64,000 nt of DNA from Novosphingopyxis iocasae (GTDB lineage: Bacteria > Pseudomonadota > Alphaproteobacteria > Sphingomonadales > Sphingomonadaceae), in assembly GCF_014334095.1 (NCBI RefSeq), contig NZ_CP060495.1, positions 2,379,001 through 2,443,000 on the forward strand, read 5' to 3'. Below the pieces are notes generated by a model that saw nothing but the letters and a program-made list of their open reading frames with translations, was not told the origin of the DNA and searched no databases. Below are positions 19,107 to 26,906 of this stretch, one piece after another. Every line of letters starts with the position of its first letter. The stretch's first letter is position 1. A program made the translations under genes and the position numbers.

Positions 19107-20504
19107 TCAGTGGCCTACCGTCTCGCCGCGTTCGATGCCCGATAGCTTCAGCTGCTCGTCCACCTGCGCCATCAGACGTTCCAGTCCGGCTTCGCTATGC
19201 GCTTCCGCGCGGGCCACGAGCACGTCCTGCGTGTTGGAGGCCCGCAGCAGCCACCAGCCGTCTTCGGTGTTGACGCGCGCGCCGTCGATATCGCTCATGT
19301 CCGCGCCGCTCGCGCGCATTCGCTCGACGATCTCGTCCACCGCGGCGAATTTGCGACTTTCATCGACTTGGAAGCGCATTTCGGGCGTGTTGATCATGTC
19401 CGGCATTTCGGACCGCAGCTCGGTCACCGATTTGCCGAGGGAACTGGCCGCCTTAATCAGCCTCACGGCGGCGTAGAGCGCGTCGTCGAACCCGTAATAA
19501 TCATGTTTGAAGAAGATATGCCCGCTCATTTCGCCGGCCAGCGGGCTGCCGGTCTCCTTCATCTTGGACTTGATGAGGCTGTGGCCGGTCTTCCACATCA
19601 GCGGCTGCCCGCCAAGCTCGGCGATTCGGTCGTAGAGCGCCTGGCTGGCCTTCACGTCGGCGATGATGGTGCTGCCCGGCTCTTCTTTCAGCACGTCTGC
19701 GGCAAAGATCTGCATCAGCTGATCGCCCCAAATGATGCGGCCCTCGCCGTCGATGGCGCCGATCCGGTCTCCGTCGCCGTCGAAGGCAATTCCGAAATCG
19801 AGATCGTTGTCGGCGACCAGCTTCTGCAGGTCTTCGAGATTTTCCGGTTCGGTCGGATCGGGATGGTGGTTGGGAAAGGTGCCGTCCACTTTGGTATAAA
19901 GGCAGTGATGTTCGCCCGGCAGCTTGGTGATCAGCTTTTCCAGCGCGGGGCCGGCAGCGCCATTGCCCGCATCCCAGCCCACGCGGAAGCCCGTGAACGC
20001 ATCCGCGCCGCGCGTGATACGATCGATATAGGCATCGAGCATCGGCTGCTCGCGCGAAGAACCTTCGCCGCCTTCGGGACTGTCCCAATCGCCGGCTTCG
20101 GCCATCTTGCCGAGCGTCTGGATGTCCTCCCCGAAGAAGGGGCGGCCCTGAAACACCATTTTGAAGCCATTATAATCGGGTGGATTGTGGCTGCCGGTGA
20201 TCATGATGCCGCCGTCGACATCGTCCATGCTTGCTTCGGCATAATAGAGCATCGGCGTGGGACCAAGGCCGACGCGCACGACATCGACGCCTGCGCCGTT
20301 GAGGCCCGCGACCAGCGCCGCTTCCAGCATCGGCGAGCTTTCGCGCCCGTCATAGCCAACCGCAACGGTGCTGCCGCCCGCGCGCTTGATCAGCGTGCCA
20401 AAGCCGCGGCCGATTGCGTCCGCATCCGCTTCGCCCAGCGTCTTGCCGAGGATTCCGCGGATGTCATATTCGCGCAAGGAACTGGGGTCGAAACGATGGG
20501 GCAT
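19107..20504 (-). CDS. Phosphomannomutase/phosphoglucomutase
   Basis: A 465-residue phosphohexomutase of the AlgC/PgmG type, which interconverts hexose 1- and 6-phosphates for surface polysaccharide and LPS sugar supply. The phosphoserine is Ser105 in ITGSHNPPD. The metal loop is FDGDGDRIG near residue 245 and the sugar-binding loop is GEMSGHIFF near 325. The phosphate-binding RASNTQD lies near the C-terminus. The length and all four domains are complete. Dual activity on mannose and glucose is known for this family in Pseudomonas and Sphingomonas, but is not decided by the motifs. Confidence 0.92.
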   Translation of the reverse strand: MPHRFDPSSLREYDIRGILGKTLGEADADAIGRGFGTLIKRAGGSTVAVGYDGRESSPMLEAALVAGLNGAGVDVVRVGLGPTPMLYYAEASMDDVDGGIMITGSHNPPDYNGFKMVFQGRPFFGEDIQTLGKMAEAGDWDSPEGGEGSSREQPMLDAYIDRITRGADAFTGFRVGWDAGNGAAGPALEKLITKLPGEHHCLYTKVDGTFPNHHPDPTEPENLEDLQKLVADNDLDFGIAFDGDGDRIGAIDGEGRIIWGDQLMQIFAADVLKEEPGSTIIADVKASQALYDRIAELGGQPLMWKTGHSLIKSKMKETGSPLAGEMSGHIFFKHDYYGFDDALYAAVRLIKAASSLGKSVTELRSEMPDMINTPEMRFQVDESRKFAAVDEIVERMRASGADMSDIDGARVNTEDGWWLLRASNTQDVLVARAEAHSEAGLERLMAQVDEQLKLSGIERGETVGH

Positions 20505-20552
20505 GGATTGGTCCTTCGAAAACTGGCGAAATTCCGGCCCACTTTACCGGAA

Positions 20553-20612
20553 GCCCTGAACTTGTCGAAGGGCGTCTCTCATTCGAGAACCGTGCTTCGA
20601 CAGGCTCAGCAC
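20553..20612. repeat. REP-like inverted pair of imperfect palindromes
   Basis: Two related 21-base units lie in opposite orientation in the gap between the phosphohexomutase and the J-domain gene: 20553-20573 and 20592-20612. Each is itself an imperfect palindrome (GCCCT...AGGGC and GTGCT...AGCAC), and both contain the core TGTCGAAG or its complement. This is the layout of bacterial REP/BIME elements. From memory, the core CTTCGACAGGCTCAG is common in intergenic regions of sphingomonad genomes. No second copy was noticed in the window. Confidence 0.7.
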
Positions 20613-20650
20613 TCACGGGGTTGGTGGGCAGCTTTACATGAATAGGTAAA

Positions 20651-20953
20651 CTAACGTCCTGACCGCCCGGTTGCACGAGCCACAAGGAGGTCGCGCGCTT
20701 CCGTCAAGGCGGCGAGGCTGGCGGCGTCGTTGGTCTGATCGGGACGGGCGGCGGCGACTTCGCGGCGCCAGGCGGCGCGGATGGTGGCGGCATCGGCATG
20801 AGGATCGACGCCAAGCAGGCGCGCTGCGTCCTCCACGGCGCGATCATCGTGGTCCAGTCTTTCGGACTGCGCGTGCTTCACCCGTTCGCTCTTGCCCCGC
20901 CACCAGAACCAAATGATCGCGGCGACGACGGCGAAGAGCAGCAGCTTGCCCAT
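20651..20953 (-). CDS. Membrane-anchored degenerate J-domain protein
   Basis: A 100-residue protein. An N-terminal membrane helix (residues 3-18) precedes a J-domain-like region starting ARLLGVDPHADAATIRAAWR, which matches helices I and II of DnaJ. The diagnostic His-Pro-Asp is changed to Arg-Pro-Asp (AAARPDQ). Helix III (LAALTEARDLLVA) follows. Without the His, stimulation of DnaK is doubtful. Its ATG overlaps the stop of the MipZ-like gene (TGATG), so the two are translationally coupled and may act together. Confidence 0.75.
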   Translation of the reverse strand: MGKLLLFAVVAAIIWFWWRGKSERVKHAQSERLDHDDRAVEDAARLLGVDPHADAATIRAAWRREVAAARPDQTNDAASLAALTEARDLLVARATGRSGR

Positions 20954-21732
20954 CAGGCGGCCACCGGCACCTTGAGGTTGAGCGCGCCGATCAGTTGGCG
21001 CAGCTCCTGCCGCGCGGCGATATGGCTGGTGCCAAGCTGCCCCAGATGCCCCTTGTCGAGGAGGGTGAGACCGCTCGGGAACAGTTCGCGGTAGACCACG
21101 CGCTCGCTGAGGCCCGGCGTCACGCGAAAGCCCACGCGCTTGGCCAGCGCATCGAGCGCGCTGCCGACGCGCTGCTGGTTGCGCGCTTCCATATTGTGCA
21201 GACGATTGCGTAGTACGACCCAGTCGATCGATTTACCTTCCTTGCGCGCGCGCGTGGTGCGCGCTTCCCAGATCAGCTCGGCGTAAAAGCTGATCTTGGT
21301 CACCTTGAAGCTCTCCGCGTCCACCTTTCCGATCAGATCGAAATCGACAAAGCTGTCATTGATCGGCGTTACCAGCGTGTCGGACCGGGTGGCGACGAAG
21401 CGCGCGAACGGATCGTCGCGGCCAGGCGTGTCGAACAGCAGGAAGTCCATGCCTTCGCCCATCCGCTCGATCTGTTTGTTGAGCTCGGCCTGATCCGGGT
21501 TTTCCAGCGCCTCGAACGTTGGCGTGGGCAGATCGACGCCGCGGCGCTGCGCGGTATCGCGGCGGTTTTCCAGATAACGGAACAGCGTGCGCTGGCGGCT
21601 GTCGAGATCGATACAGGCCACTTGCGCGCCCTGCATGGCAAGGCCCACGGCGACATGGACTGCGGTGGTCGATTTGCCGGTGCCGCCCTTTTCATTGGCG
21701 AAAACGATATGATGCGGGGCCGTTGCGGCCAT
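20953..21732 (-). CDS. mipZ: MipZ-like division-plane positioning ATPase (ParA family)
   Basis: A 259-residue deviant-Walker ParA-type ATPase. The P-loop is NEKGGTGKST with the signature Lys, a Walker A' segment follows (CIDLDSRQRTL), and the switch region is LFDTPGRDD. The sequence between (NDSFVDFDLIG) is typical of MipZ, which forms a gradient from the chromosome poles and blocks FtsZ assembly away from midcell. The frame is open further upstream, but the Met at 21732 has an AAGGGGGA ribosome-binding site about five bases before it. It diverges from panC. The downstream J-domain gene is coupled by TGATG. Confidence 0.88.
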   Translation of the reverse strand: MAATAPHHIVFANEKGGTGKSTTAVHVAVGLAMQGAQVACIDLDSRQRTLFRYLENRRDTAQRRGVDLPTPTFEALENPDQAELNKQIERMGEGMDFLLFDTPGRDDPFARFVATRSDTLVTPINDSFVDFDLIGKVDAESFKVTKISFYAELIWEARTTRARKEGKSIDWVVLRNRLHNMEARNQQRVGSALDALAKRVGFRVTPGLSERVVYRELFPSGLTLLDKGHLGQLGTSHIAARQELRQLIGALNLKVPVAA

Positions 21733-21845
21733 GGAAATCCCCCTTGGACCGGCCATATGGCTTGTGACGAATGTGCCCGGCTGACATGTGATTACGGCCC
21801 CACGCATCGCGTCGCGCGGGGCGTTGGCCAAGGTGTATCGAAGGG

Positions 21846-22697
21846 ATGGATGGCGTGCAATTGATCAATCGGCTGGACGATCTCCGCATGGCGGTTTCCA
21901 ATATGAAAGGCCGTGGAAAGCTTGCGCTGGTTCCCACCATGGGCGCGCTGCACGCGGGTCATCTGAAGCTGGTGGAGGAAGCGCGGGCGCGGGTCGATCA
22001 TGTGGCCGTGTCCATCTTCGTCAATCCGAAGCAGTTCGGGGAGGGCGAGGATCTGGATGCCTATCCGCGCACATTGGAGGCCGATCGCGCCAAGCTGGAG
22101 GCGGCAGGCGCGGACCTGCTATGGGTGCCGACGGTAGATGAAATCTATGCCGATGGCTTTGCGACGACGGTGAGCGTCGCTGGCCCCAGCGAGGGGTTGT
22201 GCGGCGCGGCGCGGCCGGGGCATTTCGACGGCGTCGCTCTGGTCGTTGCAAAACTGTTCAACCAGGTGCAGCCGGACATCGCGCTGTTCGGGCAGAAGGA
22301 TTATCAGCAGCTGGCCGTCATCCGCCGCATGGTGCGCGATCTCGATTTTCCAGTGGAGATTGTCGGCGTGCCGACGGTGCGCGATGCGGACGGCCTCGCG
22401 CTCTCTTCGCGCAATGCCTATCTTTCGGTGGAGGCGCGGGCGGCGGCGGTGGCTCTGCCCGATGCGCTGAAGAGCGCGGCCGAAGCGATTCGCGATGGCG
22501 AGGATCCGGGGCATGCGCTGGACGCGGCACGGCGCCGGATGCTGGATGCCGGCTTCGTCTCGATCGATTATCTTGAAATGCGCGACGGCGATAATTTGCA
22601 ACCGCTGAAAAGCTTCAAGTCGGGCGCGCGGCTGTTCGTGGCAGCGCGGATAGAAAACACACGTTTGATCGATAATCATCCGGTCGACGGAAAATAG
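21846..22697 (+). CDS. panC: Pantoate--beta-alanine ligase
   Basis: A 283-residue pantothenate synthetase, which joins pantoate and beta-alanine with ATP in coenzyme A synthesis. Seen are the ATP-binding MGALHAGHL (HxGH), the pantoate pocket FVNPKQFG, GQKDYQQL and the KMSKS-like LSSRNAYL. The first ATG directly abuts GAAGGG. A GTG three codons later (21855) has a better spacing and aligns with the usual PanC N-terminus, so the real start may be there. It is divergent from mipZ. No other pan gene is nearby. Confidence 0.94.
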   Translation: MDGVQLINRLDDLRMAVSNMKGRGKLALVPTMGALHAGHLKLVEEARARVDHVAVSIFVNPKQFGEGEDLDAYPRTLEADRAKLEAAGADLLWVPTVDEIYADGFATTVSVAGPSEGLCGAARPGHFDGVALVVAKLFNQVQPDIALFGQKDYQQLAVIRRMVRDLDFPVEIVGVPTVRDADGLALSSRNAYLSVEARAAAVALPDALKSAAEAIRDGEDPGHALDAARRRMLDAGFVSIDYLEMRDGDNLQPLKSFKSGARLFVAARIENTRLIDNHPVDGK

Positions 22698-22708
22698 CGA
22701 CGCGTGCG

Positions 22709-22723
22709 TTAACCATTCGTTGA
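22709..22723 (+). promoter_or_regulatory. Candidate CtrA-like site
   Basis: TTAA, seven bases, then TTGA: one mismatch from the TTAA-N7-TTAA box bound by the alphaproteobacterial cell-cycle regulator CtrA. It lies about 50 bp upstream of the small SEL1-like gene. A single near-match in a short gap can occur by chance. Confidence 0.25.
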
Positions 22724-22771
22724 CCATCTTCTGTTGTTCTGTGCCCATTGGAGGCAAATGGGACAGGGGAT

Positions 22772-23068
22772 ATGGGTTACAGTGAGAAAACCGCCCGCTT
22801 TTTAATCGAGAGCCGGATGGCTGATGCGGCCGCAGGCAATGCGGACGCGCTTTACGATCTCGGAATCGCTTATTCGACAGGCACCAATGGCGTTGAGCTC
22901 GATCTGATCGAGGCGCATAAATGGTTCAACCTCGCAGCGCTCAACGGCAGCGAAGAAGGCATGATGTGCCGCGCCGAAATTTCCTACGACATGACGGCGC
23001 GCGAAATCGCCGAGGCACAGCGCGAAGCCCGTGCCTGGCTGCGCGCCACCGAAGTGCGCGCCGCCTAA
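22772..23068 (+). CDS. Small SEL1-like repeat protein
   Basis: A 98-residue cytosolic protein with one clear SEL1-type repeat: DALYDLGIAYSTG followed by LIEAHKWFNLAALNG, as in TPR-like SEL1 solenoids. The rest is helical. The ATG at 22772 is chosen; a TTG eight codons upstream is possible but lies too close to the panC region and has no better ribosome-binding site. Its TAA is directly followed by the stop of the convergent FemAB-like gene with no gap. The partner is unknown. Confidence 0.78.
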   Translation: MGYSEKTARFLIESRMADAAAGNADALYDLGIAYSTGTNGVELDLIEAHKWFNLAALNGSEEGMMCRAEISYDMTAREIAEAQREARAWLRATEVRAA

Positions 23069-24208
23069 TCAATCACTCTTTTTGAACGGGCCCATCTCGT
23101 TCAAAAACTCGATCTCCTGCGCCACTGCCTCGCGCTCGCGCGTCAGGAAATCGTCCACCGCATCGCGGAACCCCTCATCGGCGATGAAGTGCGCCGAATA
23201 GGTCGGCGTCGGTTCATAACCGCGGGCCAGCTTGTGCTGCCCCTGCGCGCCGGCCTCTACCGTGGCGAGGCCGCGTTCGATGGCGATGTCGATCGCCTGA
23301 TAATAGCATAGCTCGAAATGCAGGAACGGCACCTCGGCCAATGCACCCCAATAGCGGCCGTAGATCGTGTCCGGACCCAGCAGGTTCAGCGCACCCGCAA
23401 TAGGCATGTCGCCGTCATAGGCGAGGACGAGCACGATCCTGTCGCCCATGCGCTGTCCCAACAGGTCGAACGCTTCGCGCGTTAGATAGGGGTGGCCCCA
23501 TTTGCGCGCGCCGGTGTCTTGGTAGAATAGCCAGAAGGCGTCCCAATGTTCAGGCCGGATGGCTTCGCCGGTCAGCCGTTCGATATGCACCGCGCCTTGC
23601 GCCGCGGCGCGTTCCTTGCGGATATTCTTGCGCTTGCGGCTCGATAGCGCGCCCAGAAAGTCGTCGAAGCTGCGATAATCCCGGTTCTTCCAGTGGAACT
23701 GGCTGTCGGTGCGAATCAGCCAGCCCGCTTCCTCGAAATGCGCGATCTGGTCCGGTGCGACGAAGCTCGCATGCGCGGAAGACAGCCCGTTCTGCAGCAC
23801 CAGCGCTTCGGCTGCGTTCAGCAGCGGCTGGGCCAGCGCCTTATCGCGCAGCAGCAGGCGCGGGCCGGGGACAGGCGAGAAAGGCGCGGCGATCTGAAGT
23901 TTGGGATAATAGCGCCCGCCCGCGCTTTCGAAGGCGTGAGCCCAACTCTGGTCGAACACATATTCGCCCTGGCTGTGCGATTTCAGATAAGCGGGCAGCG
24001 CGGCGGCGATCGCGTCCGCATCATCTTCGATGACGATCGGCGCGGGCGTCCACCCGCTGCCGCGCCCAACGCTGCCCGAATCCTCCATGGCGGAGAGAAA
24101 GGCATGGCTTAGGAAGGGATTGCCCGCGCCGTTGCAGGCGTCCCACTCTTCCGCCGGAAGAGCGGCAACGCCGCGACCGATCTTGGCGATGATATCGGCG
24201 TCAGGCAC
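23069..24208 (-). CDS. FemAB-like GNAT-fold acyltransferase (peptidoglycan-related family)
   Basis: A 379-residue protein of the FemAB_like/DUF482 family, described as peptidoglycan biosynthesis-like GNAT proteins. Family hallmarks are NPFLSHAFLSAMEDSGS at the N-terminus, the LSSRKRKNIRKER block in the middle, YQDTGARKWGHPYL, and HFELCYYQAIDIAIERGL near the C-terminus. These enzymes probably transfer an aminoacyl or acyl group, but substrates are not established. No signal peptide is seen, so it is cytosolic. It is the last gene of a four-gene run with DUF3572, a HAD protein and RidA. Confidence 0.85.
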   Translation of the reverse strand: MPDADIIAKIGRGVAALPAEEWDACNGAGNPFLSHAFLSAMEDSGSVGRGSGWTPAPIVIEDDADAIAAALPAYLKSHSQGEYVFDQSWAHAFESAGGRYYPKLQIAAPFSPVPGPRLLLRDKALAQPLLNAAEALVLQNGLSSAHASFVAPDQIAHFEEAGWLIRTDSQFHWKNRDYRSFDDFLGALSSRKRKNIRKERAAAQGAVHIERLTGEAIRPEHWDAFWLFYQDTGARKWGHPYLTREAFDLLGQRMGDRIVLVLAYDGDMPIAGALNLLGPDTIYGRYWGALAEVPFLHFELCYYQAIDIAIERGLATVEAGAQGQHKLARGYEPTPTYSAHFIADEGFRDAVDDFLTREREAVAQEIEFLNEMGPFKKSD

Positions 24209-24246
24209 GGGCTGCGTAGCGAAGCGTCAAAAGAAGAGCGGCTCCC

Positions 24247-24708
24247 TTATGCCTTCAGCGCGACGATCGCGTCGACTTCGACCGCCGCATCGAGCGGCAG
24301 CACCGGCGTGGCAACGGCGCTGCGGGCGTGGCGGCCAGCCTCTCCGAACACCTGCTCCATCAGGTCCGACGCGCCGTTCACCACCTTGGGCTGATCGGTG
24401 AAATCGGACACCGAGGCGACGAACCCGCCCAGCTTCACGATCTGCCCCACGCGGTCCAGATCACCGCCCAGCGCGGCCTTGATCTGTGCGATCAGCATGA
24501 TTCCGCAGGCGCGCGCGGCTTCGACACCGCGCTCCAGCGAGACGTCCGCGCCCAGCTTGCCGGTCACGATTTCGCCGTCGATAAAAGGAAGCTGGCCGGA
24601 AACATAGAGCATGCCGTTGGCTTCCACCGCCGGGCGATAGGACGCCACCGGCGCGGCCGGTTCGGGCAGGGTGATGCCGAGGTCTTTCAGCTTCTGGTCG
24701 ATGCTCAT
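24247..24708 (-). CDS. ridA: RidA family enamine/imine deaminase
   Basis: A 153-residue RidA/YjgF-family protein of the longer (about 150 residue) YjgF-like subgroup. Seen are the conserved NGMLYVSGQLP, KLGGFVASVSDF, HARSAVATPVLPLDAAVEVDAI blocks, with the key Arg in ARSAV. Family members deaminate reactive enamines from PLP enzymes such as IlvA. Its ATG at 24708 overlaps the HAD stop by four bases, which fixes the start even though the frame is open further upstream. Confidence 0.92.
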   Translation of the reverse strand: MSIDQKLKDLGITLPEPAAPVASYRPAVEANGMLYVSGQLPFIDGEIVTGKLGADVSLERGVEAARACGIMLIAQIKAALGGDLDRVGQIVKLGGFVASVSDFTDQPKVVNGASDLMEQVFGEAGRHARSAVATPVLPLDAAVEVDAIVALKA

Positions 24709-25376
24709 GCGGTTTGTCCTTCTTCCTTTTTGATTGCGTGGGCCGGATTGCCATCGGCCAGGCGCGCCTCGATCCATTCCAATGCCTCGCCCCAGTGATC
24801 GATCCGGGCATGGGCGTGCGCCGCCGGTTCGATGCTGCCCGCCAGGCGCGGCTCGCCCACCATGTGAAGGCGCCACACATCCGGACGATGCTTCTCCACT
24901 GATTCGTGATGAACCGCGAGGTCGTCGATAAATATGGTCACCGTGGGGTCGAACCGCTCCACGATCTCGGCCAGCGGAGCGCCCTTGCCACCCTGGTTGC
25001 AACGCACTTCGTGATCGATCCCGACAGTCCTTAGCTGCTCGGCCCGTGCTTCCTGTCGGTGATCGAGCAGATTGGTGAGCACCACCACATCGGCCTTTTC
25101 GGCCAGCGTGCGGATCGCCGTGACTGCGCCGTCGATCGGTTGTTGGCGGCTCATCTGGCCGTCGAAAAATTCGTTCAGGAGCGGCCAGACATCTTCCTGC
25201 GCCACCACGGTTCCGTCATGCTTGTGGCGAAGCGCTTCGGCAAAACCGCCGCGGTCCAGATCGAAATGGATGCCGTGCGCCTCGTCCAGCCATTCGGCGA
25301 AGGGCACGACCATGTGGAGGAGCACCTCGTCGCAATCGGTAATGATTAACGGGCGGCGGGCGGTGTCTTGAGTCAA
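24705..25376 (-). CDS. HAD-superfamily hydrolase
   Basis: A 223-residue haloacid-dehalogenase-type phosphatase. Motif I is LIITDCDEVLL (D-x-D), motif II is VVLTNL, motif III is the Lys in GGKGAPL, and motif IV is IFIDDLAVHH. The cap is small and helical. It should hydrolyse a phosphate ester, substrate unknown. It overlaps DUF3572 upstream and RidA downstream by four bases each, so the three are co-translated. RidA and a HAD phosphatase together suggest metabolite repair; that is inference. Confidence 0.88.
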   Translation of the reverse strand: MTQDTARRPLIITDCDEVLLHMVVPFAEWLDEAHGIHFDLDRGGFAEALRHKHDGTVVAQEDVWPLLNEFFDGQMSRQQPIDGAVTAIRTLAEKADVVVLTNLLDHRQEARAEQLRTVGIDHEVRCNQGGKGAPLAEIVERFDPTVTIFIDDLAVHHESVEKHRPDVWRLHMVGEPRLAGSIEPAAHAHARIDHWGEALEWIEARLADGNPAHAIKKEEGQTA

Positions 25377-25642
25377 GCGTCCAGCTTTCGGGCGGCTTCA
25401 GGGATCAGCGAGGGGTCGATCTGGCGTTCCTCGGCATAGCTTACAAGGTCGGGTTCGTAGCTTTCCAGGAAACCGAGCACGGCACGGTGGGTGGCCCGGT
25501 CCGCCAACCCGGCGCGCAGCCCGTCCGGGGTGAGGCCGGTCAGATCGAGAAAGCGCACCGCCCGCTTGTCATCCTCCATGATCCAAGTGAGCGCGTCGAG
25601 CGCGAGGGCTTCGGGATCGGCGGGGGCGGCGGGCTGGCGCAT
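25373..25642 (-). CDS. DUF3572 family protein
   Basis: An 89-residue cytosolic protein of the alphaproteobacterial DUF3572 family. Seen are the LALDALTWIMEDD helix and the RAVLGFLESYEPDLVSY segment typical of it. The function is unknown. It lies divergent to divK with 54 bp between, a layout recalled from other alphaproteobacteria, and starts the HAD-RidA-FemAB-like run by a four-base overlap. Confidence 0.85.
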   Translation of the reverse strand: MRQPAAPADPEALALDALTWIMEDDKRAVRFLDLTGLTPDGLRAGLADRATHRAVLGFLESYEPDLVSYAEERQIDPSLIPEAARKLDA

Positions 25643-25696
25643 GCCGCGGCTCTAGGGCATAGGGGGCCGAGCGCCAAGCGGGGTTGGAGTAGCGAA

Positions 25697-26062
25697 ATGG
25701 CCAAACGCATCCTCATCGTGGAGGACAATGAGCTCAATCTGAAGCTTTTCACCGATCTTCTGCGCGCCCACGGCTTCGTCGTCGAGCCGCTGACCGATGG
25801 GCGGGAGGCGCTGGAAAAGGCACGTGAGTTCAAGCCCGATCTCGTCATCATGGATATCCAGATGCCGCATGTCAGCGGCCTGGATCTGATCGGACAGATG
25901 AAGAGGGACGCAAGCTTGAAGCCGATCCCGATCCTCGCCGTCACCGCTTATGCGGGCAAGGGTGATGAAGAGCGTATCCGTGAAGCAGGTGCGGAGGGCT
26001 ATGTGTCCAAGCCCGTGTCGGTCATGAAGTTCGTCGAGGCGGTGCAGGAAGCGATGCGCTGA
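25697..26062 (+). CDS. divK: Cell-cycle response regulator DivK
   Basis: A 121-residue single-domain receiver protein without output domain. The acidic pocket is VEDNE, the phospho-acceptor is Asp53 in VIMDIQMP, the switch Thr is in AVTAYAGKGDEERIR, and the conserved Lys is in YVSKPVS. The KGDEERIREAG stretch is characteristic of DivK, which controls DivJ/PleC/DivL signalling and so CtrA activity in Caulobacter. The frame is open upstream to 25487, but the ATG at 25697 begins the receiver fold. A strong bidirectional terminator follows. Confidence 0.92.
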   Translation: MAKRILIVEDNELNLKLFTDLLRAHGFVVEPLTDGREALEKAREFKPDLVIMDIQMPHVSGLDLIGQMKRDASLKPIPILAVTAYAGKGDEERIREAGAEGYVSKPVSVMKFVEAVQEAMR

Positions 26063-26113
26063 CACCAGCCTGAATCAGCCCTCGGTCATCACCGTCAGAA
26101 ATTATGATACGAC

Positions 26114-26161
26114 AAAGCAATCCAGGGCCTCTGCAAAAGTGCAAGGGCCCTGGATTGCTTT
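26114..26161. terminator. Bidirectional terminator between divK and rpmG
   Basis: A perfect 16-bp inverted repeat, arms 26114-26129 and 26146-26161, with a 16-base loop. The arms begin with AAAG and end with CTTT, so on either strand the hairpin is preceded by A and followed by T residues. It lies between the convergent divK and rpmG genes and can serve both. Confidence 0.85.
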
Positions 26162-26226
26162 GATATCGACCTACGATGACGTCGATTTATCGAGGAAGGG
26201 GAAGCGCGGGAGCGCCTCCCGCCAGA

Positions 26227-26394
26227 TCACTTGATCTTGGCTTCCTTGAATTCGACATGCTTGCGCGCAACCGGATCATATTTCCGGAAGGTCATCTTCT
26301 CGGTGATGTTGCGCGGATTTTTCTTGGTGACGTAGAAAAAGCCCGTGTCGGCGGTGCTGACGAGCTTGATCTTCACGGTGGCGGGCTTCGCCAT
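26227..26394 (-). CDS. rpmG: 50S ribosomal protein L33
   Basis: A 55-residue ribosomal protein L33, the exact usual size. Translation of the minus strand gives [20 protein letters not shown] at the start, ending EAKIK and TGA. The alphaproteobacterial type without the zinc CxxC pairs is seen, since no Cys is present. An AGGAAAA ribosome-binding site lies about seven bases before the ATG. It is short enough to be missed by common length cut-offs. It ends toward the shared terminator at 26114-26161. Confidence 0.95.
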   Translation of the reverse strand: MAKPATVKIKLVSTADTGFFYVTKKNPRNITEKMTFRKYDPVARKHVEFKEAKIK

Positions 26395-26540
26395 GGCACT
26401 TTTCCTAAGCTTAGAGAATGAAGGCGGGCGGCATCGATTCGGTTGCCGTCTGCAATAAGGCGGCGGCGATGACGGTTTGTGCCTGTAAAGTCAAGGGTGC
26501 GCGGGGGTTGAAGCCGGATTTGGCGATCGTCGGCCGGGTT

Positions 26541-26906
26541 TCAGAGCGCGATCAGCGCGCGCACGGCGCGGCCGGTCTCTTCCGCAGCCTCCTGCAACAG
26601 CCCGATCAGCCGCTTGGATCGGGCTTCGTCGCCGCGCTCGATCGATTCGCACAACGCCGCGATTCGCGCCGCGCCGATCGTCAGGGCAGGCCCTTTCAGA
26701 TAATGCGCGCTCGCACGGGCTGCGGAATGGTCTCCGAGCTTCCATTGCTCCGCGATGATTGCCGGACGGTTCTCCAGTTCACCGACAAAACCCGCCATGA
26801 AACCGGAGAAAGCCTCGAAGCCGGTGGTTTGCAGCAGTTGCTCGGTCTGCTCTGCGTCGAGCAGCGGGACGGCCAATGCCGGCTCGCCCTTGTCCAGAAA
26901 GCTCAT
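26541..26906 (-). CDS. Histidine phosphotransfer (HPt) protein
   Basis: A 121-residue stand-alone HPt domain. The phospho-accepting His68 lies in ASAHYLKGPALTIGA, matching the HxLKG signature, in a four-helix layout. It relays phosphate between a hybrid kinase and a response regulator. Its start overlaps the stop of the NarL-type regulator by four bases, so the two are made together and are likely partners. No histidine kinase is adjacent; it must be encoded elsewhere. Confidence 0.85.
   Translation of the reverse strand: MSFLDKGEPALAVPLLDAEQTEQLLQTTGFEAFSGFMAGFVGELENRPAIIAEQWKLGDHSAARASAHYLKGPALTIGAARIAALCESIERGDEARSKRLIGLLQEAAEETGRAVRALIAL

Noticed and set aside
19197-20645. A 482-codon frame antisense to the phosphohexomutase
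   Set aside because: Shadow of a complete enzyme gene with all catalytic loops.
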